Shown: positions 49,796 to 59,177, counted from the stretch's first letter. The stretch is DNA of 64,000 bases from Phycisphaerales bacterium (GCA_027019265.1 JALUWX010000012.1:1-64000); one strand, 5' to 3'. Translations and numbers: made by a program. Notes: generated by a model from the letters alone, not told the origin.

Positions 49796-51771
49796 GCCAA
49801 GCGAGCCAAAGCATCTGGTCCCGCCGGTTCTACCTCCGTCCACACCCCAACCGAACCGCGCGCAAGCTCGTCGAAGAATCCGGGCTCCCCACCCCCGTCC
49901 GATCCTGGATTCTCGACGTCACCCAACGCTCCCGGCTCTGGCGCTCCGAGCGCGCCGAGGTCGCGCGAGAGATCATCGCCCACGCGCTCGATGCGATCGA
50001 GCACGGCAAAGACCCCGACGAACTCCTCGCTTCGATGGGGGACCCCAAAACCCTCGCCAAACTCGTGCGCCGATCCATGAAGCGCAAACGACCCTGGATC
50101 TGGAAACGATTCCGGGATACCCGTCGAGCGATCGGCGTCATCGTTGTGCTGCTGGTCATCTTCTACGGCACCCTCGCCGCCCGTTTCTATCTCAGCAGCC
50201 CAAGCGTCACCACCAACTACCTCGCGCAGATGAACGAACGGAGGGAGCAGTTCGACGAATCCGAACACGCTTGGCCCATCTACGAGGAGGTCGTCAGGTC
50301 CTGGAGAAAGGCATACCAAGAAGAACGGGATATCCAGGACCTGCGAGCCGCATCCGAACGAACAGCGGCCGACGTCCACAGCGACTATGAGCGTGAAGAA
50401 CGCTTCTGGGCCGGGATCGACAACCCCGACGAGATGAGTCCCGATCACCCCGACTACGAACGGACCGTCTCGCTCTACAAATCCTTCCGTCCCAAATTCG
50501 ATCGTGTGATCGAAGCTTCGACCCTCCCCGCGCTCGGGGTCCTCTACACAGCCCGATTCGAATCCATAGAGCACCCCGACGGCACGCTCGAAGAGCGCGC
50601 GATCCCCCCGAGCCATGATCCGAACGAGAACGAGCCACTCTTCAACGTGCTGCTCCCCCATCTCGGGAGCATGCGCCAGTTCACGAACCTCCTGTCGTTC
50701 GATGCGATCATCGCGGCTCGTGAAGGCGATGCCGATCGTGCCCAGAGAGATCTGCTCGCGATCCTGAACATCACGAGACAGCTCCAGCAGGAACCCGGGT
50801 TCATCATCTCCGACATGGTCGGGATCGCGATGATCAGCATGTGCCGGGAAACGCTCCTCGGGTTGATCCAAGACCACCCCGCGTTGTTCTCGAAGGATCA
50901 GCTCATCGAGCTCGCGCACACGCTCAGCGATGTCTCCTCTCGGGTCACCATGAGCTTCGAGAACGAGCAGATCATGTTCTACGACCTCCTCCAGCGCGTG
51001 TACACCGACAACGGCAACGGGAACGGGCATCTCACCCCGGAAGGGATGAAGCTGATCTCGGAGATATCGAGCATCTATGAGAACATCGAGAACTTCAATC
51101 CCAACGAGGGGTTCCGGGCCTTCCTCGATCCCGCGGCGACGGCCTTGCTCCCGGATCGGAAATCAGCCAAAGCCCGATACGACGGCTACATGAACACCTT
51201 CAAGTCCGTGCTCCATGAAGGTCCCCAGTCGTCATGGAAGGTCAGGCAAGCGGAGCAGCAGATCGTGATTGACAGCGATGAAGCGATCGTCCTCGATCCC
51301 GTTGACATCATGACCCCCGCGCTCGGGAGCGCGACCCATGTGGTGTTCAGGTCGAACACCGAGTCCGAAGCATCCGTCCTCGCGCTCGCGCTCGAGATCC
51401 ACAGGATCGATCACGGGCGTTACCCCGATTCCCTCGGATCGCTCAGCCCCAAGCTCGTGCCGTCCATCCCCGAGGACCCGATGAACCCCGGGCGTTCCAT
51501 GCTCTACAAACGCACCGATAGCGGGTATCTCATCTACTCCACCGGGTCCGACGGCGATGACGATAACGGGAACGGCGTAGACAAACGATCACCAACGGGG
51601 CGCGACGCCATGAGCTTCGAGATCCGATACGGCCAAGAACCCGTCCGGGTCACCCGGACCAAACGGGTTCTCGTAGCCGAACTCAAATCCTACGAGACTT
51701 ACGCGCAGCGGACACCGCCGGACCTGGACTGGATCCTCGTCGAGATGGACCGCTCACAGAACCCGGAGTGA
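49792..51771 (+). CDS. Membrane protein paired with PadR, pseudopilin-like end
   Basis: A 659-residue protein with a cytoplasmic helical N-terminus (VAREIIAHALDAIEHGKDPD, like the domain before the first helix in PadR-linked permeases). One membrane helix is at ~residues 116-135 (AIGVIVVLLVIFYGTLAARF), and a large extracytoplasmic domain follows. The last ~130 residues (HRIDHGRYPDSLGSLSPKLV, then PMNPGRSMLYKRTDSGYLIY) resemble the C-terminal domain of GspG-like pseudopilins. ATG overlaps the padR stop. PadR genes are often coupled to a membrane target gene; this is that partner. Function unknown. Confidence 0.78.
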   Translation: MSQASQSIWSRRFYLRPHPNRTARKLVEESGLPTPVRSWILDVTQRSRLWRSERAEVAREIIAHALDAIEHGKDPDELLASMGDPKTLAKLVRRSMKRKRPWIWKRFRDTRRAIGVIVVLLVIFYGTLAARFYLSSPSVTTNYLAQMNERREQFDESEHAWPIYEEVVRSWRKAYQEERDIQDLRAASERTAADVHSDYEREERFWAGIDNPDEMSPDHPDYERTVSLYKSFRPKFDRVIEASTLPALGVLYTARFESIEHPDGTLEERAIPPSHDPNENEPLFNVLLPHLGSMRQFTNLLSFDAIIAAREGDADRAQRDLLAILNITRQLQQEPGFIISDMVGIAMISMCRETLLGLIQDHPALFSKDQLIELAHTLSDVSSRVTMSFENEQIMFYDLLQRVYTDNGNGNGHLTPEGMKLISEISSIYENIENFNPNEGFRAFLDPAATALLPDRKSAKARYDGYMNTFKSVLHEGPQSSWKVRQAEQQIVIDSDEAIVLDPVDIMTPALGSATHVVFRSNTESEASVLALALEIHRIDHGRYPDSLGSLSPKLVPSIPEDPMNPGRSMLYKRTDSGYLIYSTGSDGDDDNGNGVDKRSPTGRDAMSFEIRYGQEPVRVTRTKRVLVAELKSYETYAQRTPPDLDWILVEMDRSQNPE

Positions 51772-52419
51772 TCAGCGCCGACGACGCGCGAGCACGAGAC
51801 CCGCGCCCACGAGCACCGATGCGCTCCCCGGCGAAGGCACAATCGCGAACGCGAGGTCGTTGAACGTCGGATCGAACACCGTGAACCCGGACCCGTTGAA
51901 GAAGTCCGTCGCGTTCACGAGATCACCCATCGACGACCCGGACCACACCCACGCGTCCGCGCCGCCGTTGACGAGGGTCGAACCGATCGAGATCCAGTAC
52001 TCGCTGCCGCCCGAGAGGGAGAGCGCGGACCCGAGATCGAGGGTGTACTCGAACTCCATCCCTCCGCCGAAGAGCGTCGCGCCCGTCGCGCTGACGGAGA
52101 GCGAGCTGAGCTCCGTATCGACCGTCGTGCTGAAGACTTCCGTGCTCAGATCATCAGCGAAGATCCGGACCGTGTACGACGACATGTTCGTCAGATCCGC
52201 GAACTGGAAGTTCTGCGAACCACCCCACCAGCGGATCTGGGTGACCTCGGTGTCCGAAGCGAGGGTGAAGTTGTCGGCCATGCGCTGGGAGAAGAACTGC
52301 CCGGCAACAGCATCAGAGAAGAAACTCGCCTGGCTCGGCTGATCCGAGTCCTGCACATAGACCTCAGCGAAAGCGCTGCTCGACAGCGCGACAAGCACAG
52401 CGGGGACGATCAAACGCAT
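51772..52419 (-). CDS. Exported protein with PEP-CTERM-like anchor
   Basis: A 215-residue secreted protein: signal peptide (RLIVPAVLVALSSSAFA), a beta-rich domain (MADNFTLASDTEVTQIRWWG, which fits a family of exported planctomycete and cyanobacterial PEP-CTERM proteins) and the tag VPSPGSASVLVGAGLVLARR with a final Arg run. The stop directly abuts the stop of the convergent gene. No enzyme motif. Confidence 0.8.
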   Translation of the reverse strand: MRLIVPAVLVALSSSAFAEVYVQDSDQPSQASFFSDAVAGQFFSQRMADNFTLASDTEVTQIRWWGGSQNFQFADLTNMSSYTVRIFADDLSTEVFSTTVDTELSSLSVSATGATLFGGGMEFEYTLDLGSALSLSGGSEYWISIGSTLVNGGADAWVWSGSSMGDLVNATDFFNGSGFTVFDPTFNDLAFAIVPSPGSASVLVGAGLVLARRRR

Positions 52420-52501
52420 CTCGGTTCCTCCAAGGTTCGACGCGCATCTCGCGCGTGGTCGTGGTGAGATACGGTAGCCGAGATCGGTCCGGATCCAATG
52501 G

Positions 52502-52523
52502 AAAAAACCCCGCCGGACGGGGC
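52502..52523 (-). terminator. Terminator after prpD
   Basis: On the minus strand CCCCG, TCCGG, CGGGG then TTTTTTCC; a short but G+C-rich hairpin with six T residues, 32 bases after the prpD stop. Confidence 0.72.
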
Positions 52524-52554
52524 TTCTGGTCGAATTTCATATGGTCCGGGTGGG

Positions 52555-54177
52555 TTATTCGAACCCGTCGCGGGTCTGGATCTCGAAGTCGTGGAGGTTC
52601 GCGATGTCCTCCGCGCTCTTGGACCCCAGGTCCTCGAACCGCGCGATCACGGGCTTCGGGTCCTCGAACGCGAGCTTCCCGAGCAGCGAGAACTTGTGGT
52701 CCAGGATCCCGTGCAGGTCCGCTTCCGTGTTCCGCGCGTGACCCGCGGGGTACATCACCATCCCGGACTCGAACTCCGTCCCGTCCGTGTCCTCGATGAC
52801 CACGGAGGTCGGGATCCCGTCGGGGTACTTCTTGTCGTAGTCGGGACCCCCGTGCTCGAACTGGATCTTGTCCATCAGCGCCCGGGTCCGCTCGTTGTGG
52901 ATCGCATCCGCGCTGTAGTCGTAGGGCTCGAGCATCAGCTCGGTCCACCCCGACTTCTGGTTCGCGAGCGCCTTGCGCAGGAGGGTCGCGACGATGTAGA
53001 CCATCGAGTGGTCCGCGCTCTGCCGGGTCGTGGGGTTCCGCTTCGCCGGGTCCCCGATGATCCCGAACGCGGGCTCATAGGCCGTGATCGTGATCGACTT
53101 GATCTTCGAACCCGAAGCATCATCGAGGAGGTGGGGGGCTTTCGCGAGCAGGTCGAGCATCGCCTGGAGCGCGCCCGCGCTCTGGTGCTCGTACAGACCC
53201 AGCTTGAAGTGCATTCCCATCACCGCAAAGTCGTCACCCGCGCGTCCGAGCACCAGATCGAATGGGGACTCGTCCGCTTGCTTTGTGTTCGCCCTGTCGG
53301 TTCCCACCTTCTCGAACATCTGACCCGGGCCCTCGAAGATCCGGAAGATCGCTTCGGGGTTCCGGAAGATGTCCCGGGGACCCATGAACCCCATCATCGA
53401 ACGACGGACCGAGTTGATCGCGACCTCGGAGCTGATCGCCGCGCTCGCGCCCTTCGAGTCGGAGAGCTGCTTCCCGGCCCGGATCGCGCGGAAGGGGATG
53501 TAGTGCGCGACCACCATCCCGATCGCGCTCTCGATCTGTTCGGGCTTCGCGCCCAGCATCGCGCCGAAGACGGCCGCAGAAGCGATCGCACCGTGGACGA
53601 CGTGATCGACCTTGTAGGTCTTGAGCGAGAACACCTCAGCCAAACGACCACGGATCTCGTCGAGACACACCATCGCGCGGAGCGCGTACGCCCCGTCCCG
53701 ATCCGTCAGCTGCGCCCCGGCGATACAGACCCCGTAGAAGTCGTTGTGCCCGAACTCCCCGGCGATGTGCCCCAGCTCCGGGTTGTACCCGAAGTTCGTC
53801 CCGTTCGAGTCCCATTCACGGACGGCCGCGTTGTTCGCGAGGATCGCTTTCTCGGGCTGCACCTGGGTTTTGGACCCGAACACCGTTGCGCCCCGATGGG
53901 TCGCTTTGCCCAAGCGATGGGTCGCATCGGTGACCACGTACTGGAGCGCTTCGTCCCGGAGGATCGTCGGCGCGTTCGTCTTCAGCGCCAGCGCGGACAA
54001 GCCGCAGATCACCGCGTCGGTGAAGAAGAGGTTGGTGCGCTCGAGCACCTTCGCGCTCGGCTCCCCCTTCGTCGCGGCGTCATCGCTCAGGAAGTCGATC
54101 GCGTACTGCGCGATCCCGAGCGCTTGGTTGGAGTCACGAGTGAGCTTGACATGCGTATCCGCGGCCGTGGTCGACAT
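52555..54177 (-). CDS. prpD: MmgE/PrpD family protein, 2-methylcitrate dehydratase-like
   Basis: A 540-residue enzyme of the MmgE/PrpD family. VREWDSNGTNFGY and GHNDFYGVCIAGAQ, YKVDHVVHGAIASAAVFGAM, MVVAHYIPFRAIRAGKQLSD and PTTRQSADHSMVYIVATLLR are the conserved blocks; the last includes the Asp-His pair. By family it dehydrates 2-methylcitrate in the propionate-degrading methylcitrate cycle. No prpB or prpC is nearby, so the exact substrate is open. Start 54177 (MSTTAADTH) has GAGGA upstream. It lies between two terminators and is monocistronic. Confidence 0.92.
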   Translation of the reverse strand: MSTTAADTHVKLTRDSNQALGIAQYAIDFLSDDAATKGEPSAKVLERTNLFFTDAVICGLSALALKTNAPTILRDEALQYVVTDATHRLGKATHRGATVFGSKTQVQPEKAILANNAAVREWDSNGTNFGYNPELGHIAGEFGHNDFYGVCIAGAQLTDRDGAYALRAMVCLDEIRGRLAEVFSLKTYKVDHVVHGAIASAAVFGAMLGAKPEQIESAIGMVVAHYIPFRAIRAGKQLSDSKGASAAISSEVAINSVRRSMMGFMGPRDIFRNPEAIFRIFEGPGQMFEKVGTDRANTKQADESPFDLVLGRAGDDFAVMGMHFKLGLYEHQSAGALQAMLDLLAKAPHLLDDASGSKIKSITITAYEPAFGIIGDPAKRNPTTRQSADHSMVYIVATLLRKALANQKSGWTELMLEPYDYSADAIHNERTRALMDKIQFEHGGPDYDKKYPDGIPTSVVIEDTDGTEFESGMVMYPAGHARNTEADLHGILDHKFSLLGKLAFEDPKPVIARFEDLGSKSAEDIANLHDFEIQTRDGFE

Positions 54178-54220
54178 GGGTTCTCTGTCCTCAGTCAATG
54201 CAGTGGGGGGGTGATCCGTG

Positions 54221-54243
54221 AAAAAGCCCCGTGTTCGGGGCCT
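54221..54243 (-). terminator. Terminator between the coiled-coil gene and prpD
   Basis: On the minus strand GCCCCG, AACA, CGGGGC and then TTTTTCACGG. It ends transcription of the secreted coiled-coil protein gene, ~100 bases after its stop. Confidence 0.82.
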
Positions 54244-54341
54244 GAATCCTAGTCGTCGTCACGGGGTCGTGCAGGGTCGCCCAAGACACCCATCCCGCTG
54301 AGAGGCGGGATGAGCCCCTGGGGCTCGGGCTCGGGTCCGAT

Positions 54342-55811
54342 TCAGCGATCCAGTTCATCCAGCTCCCGTTTGAGCTGCTCGAACTGGGCCCGCATCTCCT
54401 CGAGCTCCCGTTGTTGCCGCTCGTTGTCCGCTTGGAGCGATCGGATCTGCTCGTTCTGGATGTCCCGCGCCGTCATCGGATGGGTCGTGGGGGTGAACTC
54501 GTCGGGGAGGTCCGACATGGATTCGAAGTTCGCGAAGCCGTACGCGGTCGGGATGAAGACGGCGGAGAGTTGCTGATCGAAAATCGTCGCGGCGGTCGGT
54601 GCGGGGTTATTGAGATCTCCGAGGAAGTAGTAGGTGTTGGGTCCTTCGGAGGCCGGGAAGATGGCGTGCGTGGAGACCGTGTAATCGAAGGAGCCCGACG
54701 GGATGATAGAGTCGATGCGTGTCTCGTGATCGAGATTGGTCGGGAAAGCGAGGGTGGTTGTGGAGACCCCGAGATTCACCGATGATGAGGTGTTGAGCTG
54801 ATGGGAGATGGTGAGTTCAGCGGACGCGATAACCAGGACGTACCCGTCGCTTGGGGCTTGGATCGTCACCGACGAGAGGGTATCGATGGTCGCGTTATCC
54901 TGGGTGAGCGGGAGCCCCCCCGAGAGAATGGTCTCCGCGACCCCGGGTTCGTTGAGGGTTTCAAGAGCGCTGATTGCATCCGAGGGGAGAATAACAGAGC
55001 TGTCGGCGCTCGCGCTCGTGTCGAGCCAGATGCTGTTGACACTCCCGAAGATACTGACCCGTGCATTACCGGTGCCGCCCGCGTTGCCGTCGAGCACGAT
55101 GCCTTCCAGATTGGTGTTATTGCGCGTGAGGGAGAGGAAGCCCCCTCCGCCGGTCGAGAAGTCGGCTTCGATCCGCGCGAACCGGAAGCCTTGCGGGCCG
55201 ACGAGATTCAAGAACCCCCCGTCCGAGAGCGCGCTGTAGCCGAGGGTTCCCCGGGTGAACCCGATGCTGTTGATGAGTTCGAGCGTGGGGTCGAGGGATC
55301 CCGATCCCTGGAGCTGGATCGGGCCGGAATCGCTGTCCATGACGATGCGCCCGATCCCGTTGGAATACGCGGCCTGGAGCGAGGTGCCCGAGAGGTTCGC
55401 GTATCCCGAGCGGAGCGCGAAGTTCGCGAGGGGCGCGGGGACAAACTTCTGACGCGGCGCGAGGATCGTCGTCCCGGGCTGTCCCGCTTCGGACACGTGG
55501 AGCTCGAGGTACCGGGGTTCGAAGGAATCGAAGACCGATCCCGAGGTCCCGAAGTCAACCTCAACGGAGAAGAGCCCATCGACGACCTCGACATCGAAGA
55601 GCGGGAGGAACCCGCCGGGAACGATGTTCCCCCCGACCTCGCTGTCGTAGACAAAGAAATCGATGTCGTAGAGCCCGTTCGCCGGGACCCCGTTGTCCAT
55701 CAGCGAACCCTGGTAGGTGAACGAGTCGTCGATGAACTGCGCGTGCGCTGAGCTTGCGGCGATGGTGGAAGCCGCGATGATCGCGGCGGCGGCCAATGAA
55801 CGGATCGGCAT
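54342..55811 (-). CDS. Secreted protein with tail-fibre-like module and coiled coil
   Basis: A 489-residue exported protein: signal peptide (RSLAAAAIIAASTIAASSAH), then a module common to planctomycete secreted proteins and some tail fibres (FTYQGSLMDNGVPANGLYDI ... APRQKFVPAPLANFALRSGY). A repetitive Gly/Ser-rich part follows, then a receptor-like beta domain (about residues 290-400) and a long C-terminal coiled coil (NEQIRSLQADNERQQRELEE, MRAQFEQLKRELDEL). It lacks both the PEP-CTERM and dockerin tags. It may trimerise. Function unknown. Confidence 0.75.
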   Translation of the reverse strand: MPIRSLAAAAIIAASTIAASSAHAQFIDDSFTYQGSLMDNGVPANGLYDIDFFVYDSEVGGNIVPGGFLPLFDVEVVDGLFSVEVDFGTSGSVFDSFEPRYLELHVSEAGQPGTTILAPRQKFVPAPLANFALRSGYANLSGTSLQAAYSNGIGRIVMDSDSGPIQLQGSGSLDPTLELINSIGFTRGTLGYSALSDGGFLNLVGPQGFRFARIEADFSTGGGGFLSLTRNNTNLEGIVLDGNAGGTGNARVSIFGSVNSIWLDTSASADSSVILPSDAISALETLNEPGVAETILSGGLPLTQDNATIDTLSSVTIQAPSDGYVLVIASAELTISHQLNTSSSVNLGVSTTTLAFPTNLDHETRIDSIIPSGSFDYTVSTHAIFPASEGPNTYYFLGDLNNPAPTAATIFDQQLSAVFIPTAYGFANFESMSDLPDEFTPTTHPMTARDIQNEQIRSLQADNERQQRELEEMRAQFEQLKRELDELDR

Positions 55812-55882
55812 CGTGGTCTCTCCCTGAGTTCCGAGGAAGGGAGAGGATACCGGATGGATCCGTGGATGCCAAAGAACCGCGT

Positions 55883-56422
55883 TCAGGGCTCAGGAACGGG
55901 CTTCGGAGCGACCCGGGGGGACTCCCCGGAGAGTTTGTTCCACTCCGTATCCGACCGATCGGCCTGCTCGTCGTGGTCACCCTTGAGCCAGTCCTTTTTG
56001 GTGTTCCCGAAGAACCCGTTGTAGAAGAGGAAGAGCCGCCCGTCCTTCACAATGAAGGTCTTGGGGTCGATCTCGGTTTTGTCGCCTTCGAGCATCGCCC
56101 AGGCGCACCACCCGCCGTAGGCCGGTTCGTACTTCGCCGGGTCCGATTTGAACTGATCCCGGTTCGCTTCGCTCGCGAACCGGTACAGCACCCCCTTGTG
56201 CTCGAGGGTGATGTCCTTCTTCCCCTTGGTGGGCTTGGACCCGCCCTCGGGGAAGTACGCAACCGGGTCGTACCCGTCGATCCCGAGGTTCTTCTTCCCC
56301 AGGTCGTACTCGTCGATGTTCCGGATGGGGGAGGGCTCCGTGACGGGCGCTGCGCCGGGCTGCGCGAACGCGAGCGTGGTCAGGAGGGTGACGGAGAGGA
56401 TGGTGTTGGTGAGCTGTTTCAT
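55883..56422 (-). CDS. Exported YHS domain protein
   Basis: A 179-residue protein: signal peptide (LTNTILSVTLLTTLAFAQ) and then a YHS-type domain (GIDGYDPVAYFPEGGSKPTK, YRFASEANRDQFKSDPAKYE, PAYGGWCAWAM). The last segment is charged. YHS domains of this exported type are thought to bind metal; the ligand here is not known. Single gene, divergent to none, 64 bases downstream of the second CPBP gene on the same strand. Confidence 0.87.
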   Translation of the reverse strand: MKQLTNTILSVTLLTTLAFAQPGAAPVTEPSPIRNIDEYDLGKKNLGIDGYDPVAYFPEGGSKPTKGKKDITLEHKGVLYRFASEANRDQFKSDPAKYEPAYGGWCAWAMLEGDKTEIDPKTFIVKDGRLFLFYNGFFGNTKKDWLKGDHDEQADRSDTEWNKLSGESPRVAPKPVPEP

Positions 56423-56486
56423 GGTGGACCTCGTGTCGTGTGTGACGAGGTCAACCCCTGGGCGCCATCCGTTGTTCCCGAGAATC

Positions 56487-57263
56487 TCAGGACACGTTCG
56501 CGTTGCCCGTGAACACGAACCATCCCAGACCCGTCGCGAAGGTCCAGATCCCGTAGATCGCGTGCTCGAACCCCGAAGCGAGCGCGGAGCGTGTCCGGAG
56601 GTACGTCCACGCGAACAGCACCCCGGCCGGGATCGTCATCACGAGCGCGACCCAGTTCCACATCGGGACATGGAGCCAGGAGAACACGAGCACGTTGAGC
56701 ACAAACGCGAACACCCCGTTCCCGATGATGGGCTCGTAGCGATGGAAGAAGAACACCCGATGGGTGACCTCTTGGGGGTAGGCGCTCAGCCACGGGTAGA
56801 GGATCGAGATCATCAGCATCAGGATCGGGAGCTCCCGGGGGAGACGGAGGAATCCGCCCTTGGGGAGCATGTGGAACACGTGCTCCATCATCCACGCCGC
56901 CCCAAGGATGGTGGGGGCGCACAGCGCGAACACGAGGAGGATCCGTTTCAGATCGCGTTTGAACGCGCCCCAGTCCCACAGCTCCCGGTTCTCGAAGGTC
57001 GGGTCCCGACGGAGCACCACCGCGAGGAACACGAACGACCCGACGAGCACGGGGAACACGAAGAGCCCCCTGGGGAGCCCCGTGTCGAGGTTCAGGTGGA
57101 TCCCGAACCGACCCAGGAGGGTCTGCGCCCGGACGGGCTGGAGCAGCACGGCTACCGCGGCCGGGACGATGATGTACAACACCACGAACTCGGTCCACAG
57201 CCGGACCCGCCGGATCGTGCTCGGAGAATCGGGAACGGATCGCTCGATGTGCATGGTGCTCAC
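56487..57263 (-). CDS. CPBP family intramembrane protease-like protein
   Basis: A 258-residue multi-pass membrane protein. Motif 1 reads AYPQEVTHRVFFFHRY, so the first Glu of Glu-Glu-x3-Arg is Gln; motif 2 is FSWLH; motif 3 is FEHAIYGIW. About seven membrane helices. Its ATG overlaps the stop of the upstream MscS gene (ATGA), so channel and protease-like protein are translationally coupled. Activity cannot be predicted given the Gln; variants with Gln-Glu occur in this superfamily. Confidence 0.82.
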   Translation of the reverse strand: MSTMHIERSVPDSPSTIRRVRLWTEFVVLYIIVPAAVAVLLQPVRAQTLLGRFGIHLNLDTGLPRGLFVFPVLVGSFVFLAVVLRRDPTFENRELWDWGAFKRDLKRILLVFALCAPTILGAAWMMEHVFHMLPKGGFLRLPRELPILMLMISILYPWLSAYPQEVTHRVFFFHRYEPIIGNGVFAFVLNVLVFSWLHVPMWNWVALVMTIPAGVLFAWTYLRTRSALASGFEHAIYGIWTFATGLGWFVFTGNANVS

Positions 57264-58657
57264 GACCGTTCTTCGTCGGACCCGTCCGTTCCGGATTCGT
57301 CATTCTCCGGGGTCGGATCGTCCTCGTCCGATCCCCTGTCGGTGGTGGGCGCGGCATCCTTCTTGGGCTTTTCTCCCAAGGGCTCGCGGTCCGGGCCGAG
57401 GGTTTGCTCGCGCTCGACGGGGATCGCTTCGGGGTGTTCAGCGATGAGGAACGCGAGCATTTTCTCGCGGATATCGCAGTGCAGGTTCCATGCATCGGGC
57501 GCGGTGGACGCGCTCGCGAGGATCCGGACTTCCATCGTCTTGTCGTTGGAGTTGATGACCTGGACCTTCGCCGTCCGTCCGTCGTGGAGCTCGTGCCCGT
57601 CGAGGATCTCGTCGAGCTTCTCGCGGATCCGGTCGAGCTTGGCGTCGAAATCGAGTCTGAGGATGACGGGACCGAGCGTGTTGCTCGAGGTCCTCGTCAG
57701 GTTCTGGAACGAATCCGAGATGATGTCCGACAAGGGCACGATCAATCGGCGCTCGTTCCAGAGCTTGATGGAGACGAACGCCATCGAGATCTCCTCGACC
57801 GTCCCGTAGTGCCCGTCGATCTCGACCACGTCCCCCAAACGAAGGGGCTGGGTCAGCGCGATCTGCACCCCGGCGAGCAGGTTCTCGAGCACCTGCTTGG
57901 CGGCGAACCCCACGATGATCCCCATCACCCCCGCGCTCGCGAGCATGCTCGTCCCGATCCGCTCGACGGACTCGAACGCCATCAGCCCGAGCGCGACCCC
58001 GACGATCCCGACGATCGTCATCACGGCGCGGGACAGCACCTTGACCTGGGTGTGGATGCGCTGAGCGCGGGAGTTGTCCGTGCGCTCCATCTCGTAGCGC
58101 GTCAGGTACGCGCTCGCGGACCCGGAGATCAGCGAGATCACGAGCCAGGTCAGGGAGAGGATGATCCCGAACGTCGCGGACTCGTCCCACAGCGCGGACT
58201 CCGCGCCCGCGATCAACGATCGCGCGCTCGCGCCCAGCAGCGCGAGGGTCAAGCCCAGCACGATCGCGAGGGTCATCGTCGCGCGCTTGCTCTTCTCGAC
58301 GAGGGGGAGCCAGCGTTTGAGCTCCTCCCTGTGCTTGAGCACCCGTTGGAGGATCGCCACGATCGCTGTCCGGATCCCGACACACAGCACCACGAACACG
58401 ATCACCAGCGCGAGCATCTGCGCCCACGGCGCCCATCCCCCGGCCACCGAATCGATCGCTTCCCCCGCACGCTGCACGGGCACGGACTCCGCGATGGAAT
58501 CGAGCACCAGGTCCGTCTCGACCTTGTCCCCGCCCTCTCCCCCCTGGATCTCCTGCGCGTCCTGGGATTGCTGGGTGTCCTGCGCCGACGACGACCCGTC
58601 CGAGGACTGGTCCTGGGTCTGTTCGTCAGCGGCGATCGCGGAGAGGTTCTGGTTCAT
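57260..58657 (-). CDS. MscS family mechanosensitive channel, large N-terminus
   Basis: A 465-residue membrane channel. A disordered Gln/Ser/Asp-rich N-terminus (TQDQSSDGSSSAQDTQQSQD) precedes the first helix (APWAQMLALVIVFVVLCVGI). Four to five helices follow. The pore helix and beta domain read MLASAGVMGIIVGFAAKQVL, then ENLLAGVQIALTQPLRLGDV and VEIDGHYGTVEEISMAFVSI. The C-terminus is acidic and probably unstructured. The family has no fixed ligand gating; it opens with membrane tension. It is not closely similar to the shorter MscS at 32021 and has one extra pair of helices. Confidence 0.93.
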   Translation of the reverse strand: MNQNLSAIAADEQTQDQSSDGSSSAQDTQQSQDAQEIQGGEGGDKVETDLVLDSIAESVPVQRAGEAIDSVAGGWAPWAQMLALVIVFVVLCVGIRTAIVAILQRVLKHREELKRWLPLVEKSKRATMTLAIVLGLTLALLGASARSLIAGAESALWDESATFGIILSLTWLVISLISGSASAYLTRYEMERTDNSRAQRIHTQVKVLSRAVMTIVGIVGVALGLMAFESVERIGTSMLASAGVMGIIVGFAAKQVLENLLAGVQIALTQPLRLGDVVEIDGHYGTVEEISMAFVSIKLWNERRLIVPLSDIISDSFQNLTRTSSNTLGPVILRLDFDAKLDRIREKLDEILDGHELHDGRTAKVQVINSNDKTMEVRILASASTAPDAWNLHCDIREKMLAFLIAEHPEAIPVEREQTLGPDREPLGEKPKKDAAPTTDRGSDEDDPTPENDESGTDGSDEERS

Positions 58658-58676
58658 CGAGACGAATCGTACCCGA

Positions 58677-59177
58677 TCAGTCTGAAGATTCGTTCACGAT
58701 GGGTTCCGCCTTCTTCACCCCGTGGGATCCCGAGCTCGCGAACAGCAGCACCCCCGACACCACGAGCACCAGCGCGAGCACCTTCCGTCCCGTCAAAGGT
58801 TCCCCGAGGAACATCGCCCCGAGCACCACAGCGACGGCCGGCGCGAGAGTGAACGCGATGGGCTTCATCCTCGACACCTCCCCGAGCGAGATCGAGATGT
58901 AGAAGAAGATCATCGCGCACGCGCCCGCAACGAGCCCGGACCCGACGATGAGCAAGGTCCACTCCTTCGAAGTCAGCGCCCCGAGCCCCTTCCCCGCGCC
59001 CTCGGGCGCGAGCTTGGACGCCACCAGGTACGCGCCCCAGATCAACGGGAGCGCGATCGACGAGCGGATCGCAACAGCCATGAACGGCCCGACCTTGCCC
59101 GTATGGAGCACGCTCCGCGCACACACCTCCCCGATCCCCCAGCACAATCCCGCGAGCACCGCGAACAGCACACCCAT
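58677..59177 (-). CDS. EamA/DMT-type small membrane transporter
   Basis: A 166-residue membrane protein with five helices, one EamA unit rather than the usual two. It starts MGVLFAVLAGLCWGIGEVCA (GVL..L.WG is the EamA start) with AGGAGG upstream and includes LGEVSRMKPIAFTLAPAVAV and GEPLTGRKVLALVLVVSGVL. Half-size members dimerise to make a transporter of the drug/metabolite superfamily. The substrate is unknown. Its start overlaps the stop of the next gene upstream (ATGA). Confidence 0.85.
   Translation of the reverse strand: MGVLFAVLAGLCWGIGEVCARSVLHTGKVGPFMAVAIRSSIALPLIWGAYLVASKLAPEGAGKGLGALTSKEWTLLIVGSGLVAGACAMIFFYISISLGEVSRMKPIAFTLAPAVAVVLGAMFLGEPLTGRKVLALVLVVSGVLLFASSGSHGVKKAEPIVNESSD

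Noticed and set aside
52498-54252. Plus-strand open frame of 584 residues antisense to prpD
   Set aside because: Arg/His/Asp-rich antisense composition, covers two terminators, no ribosome site.
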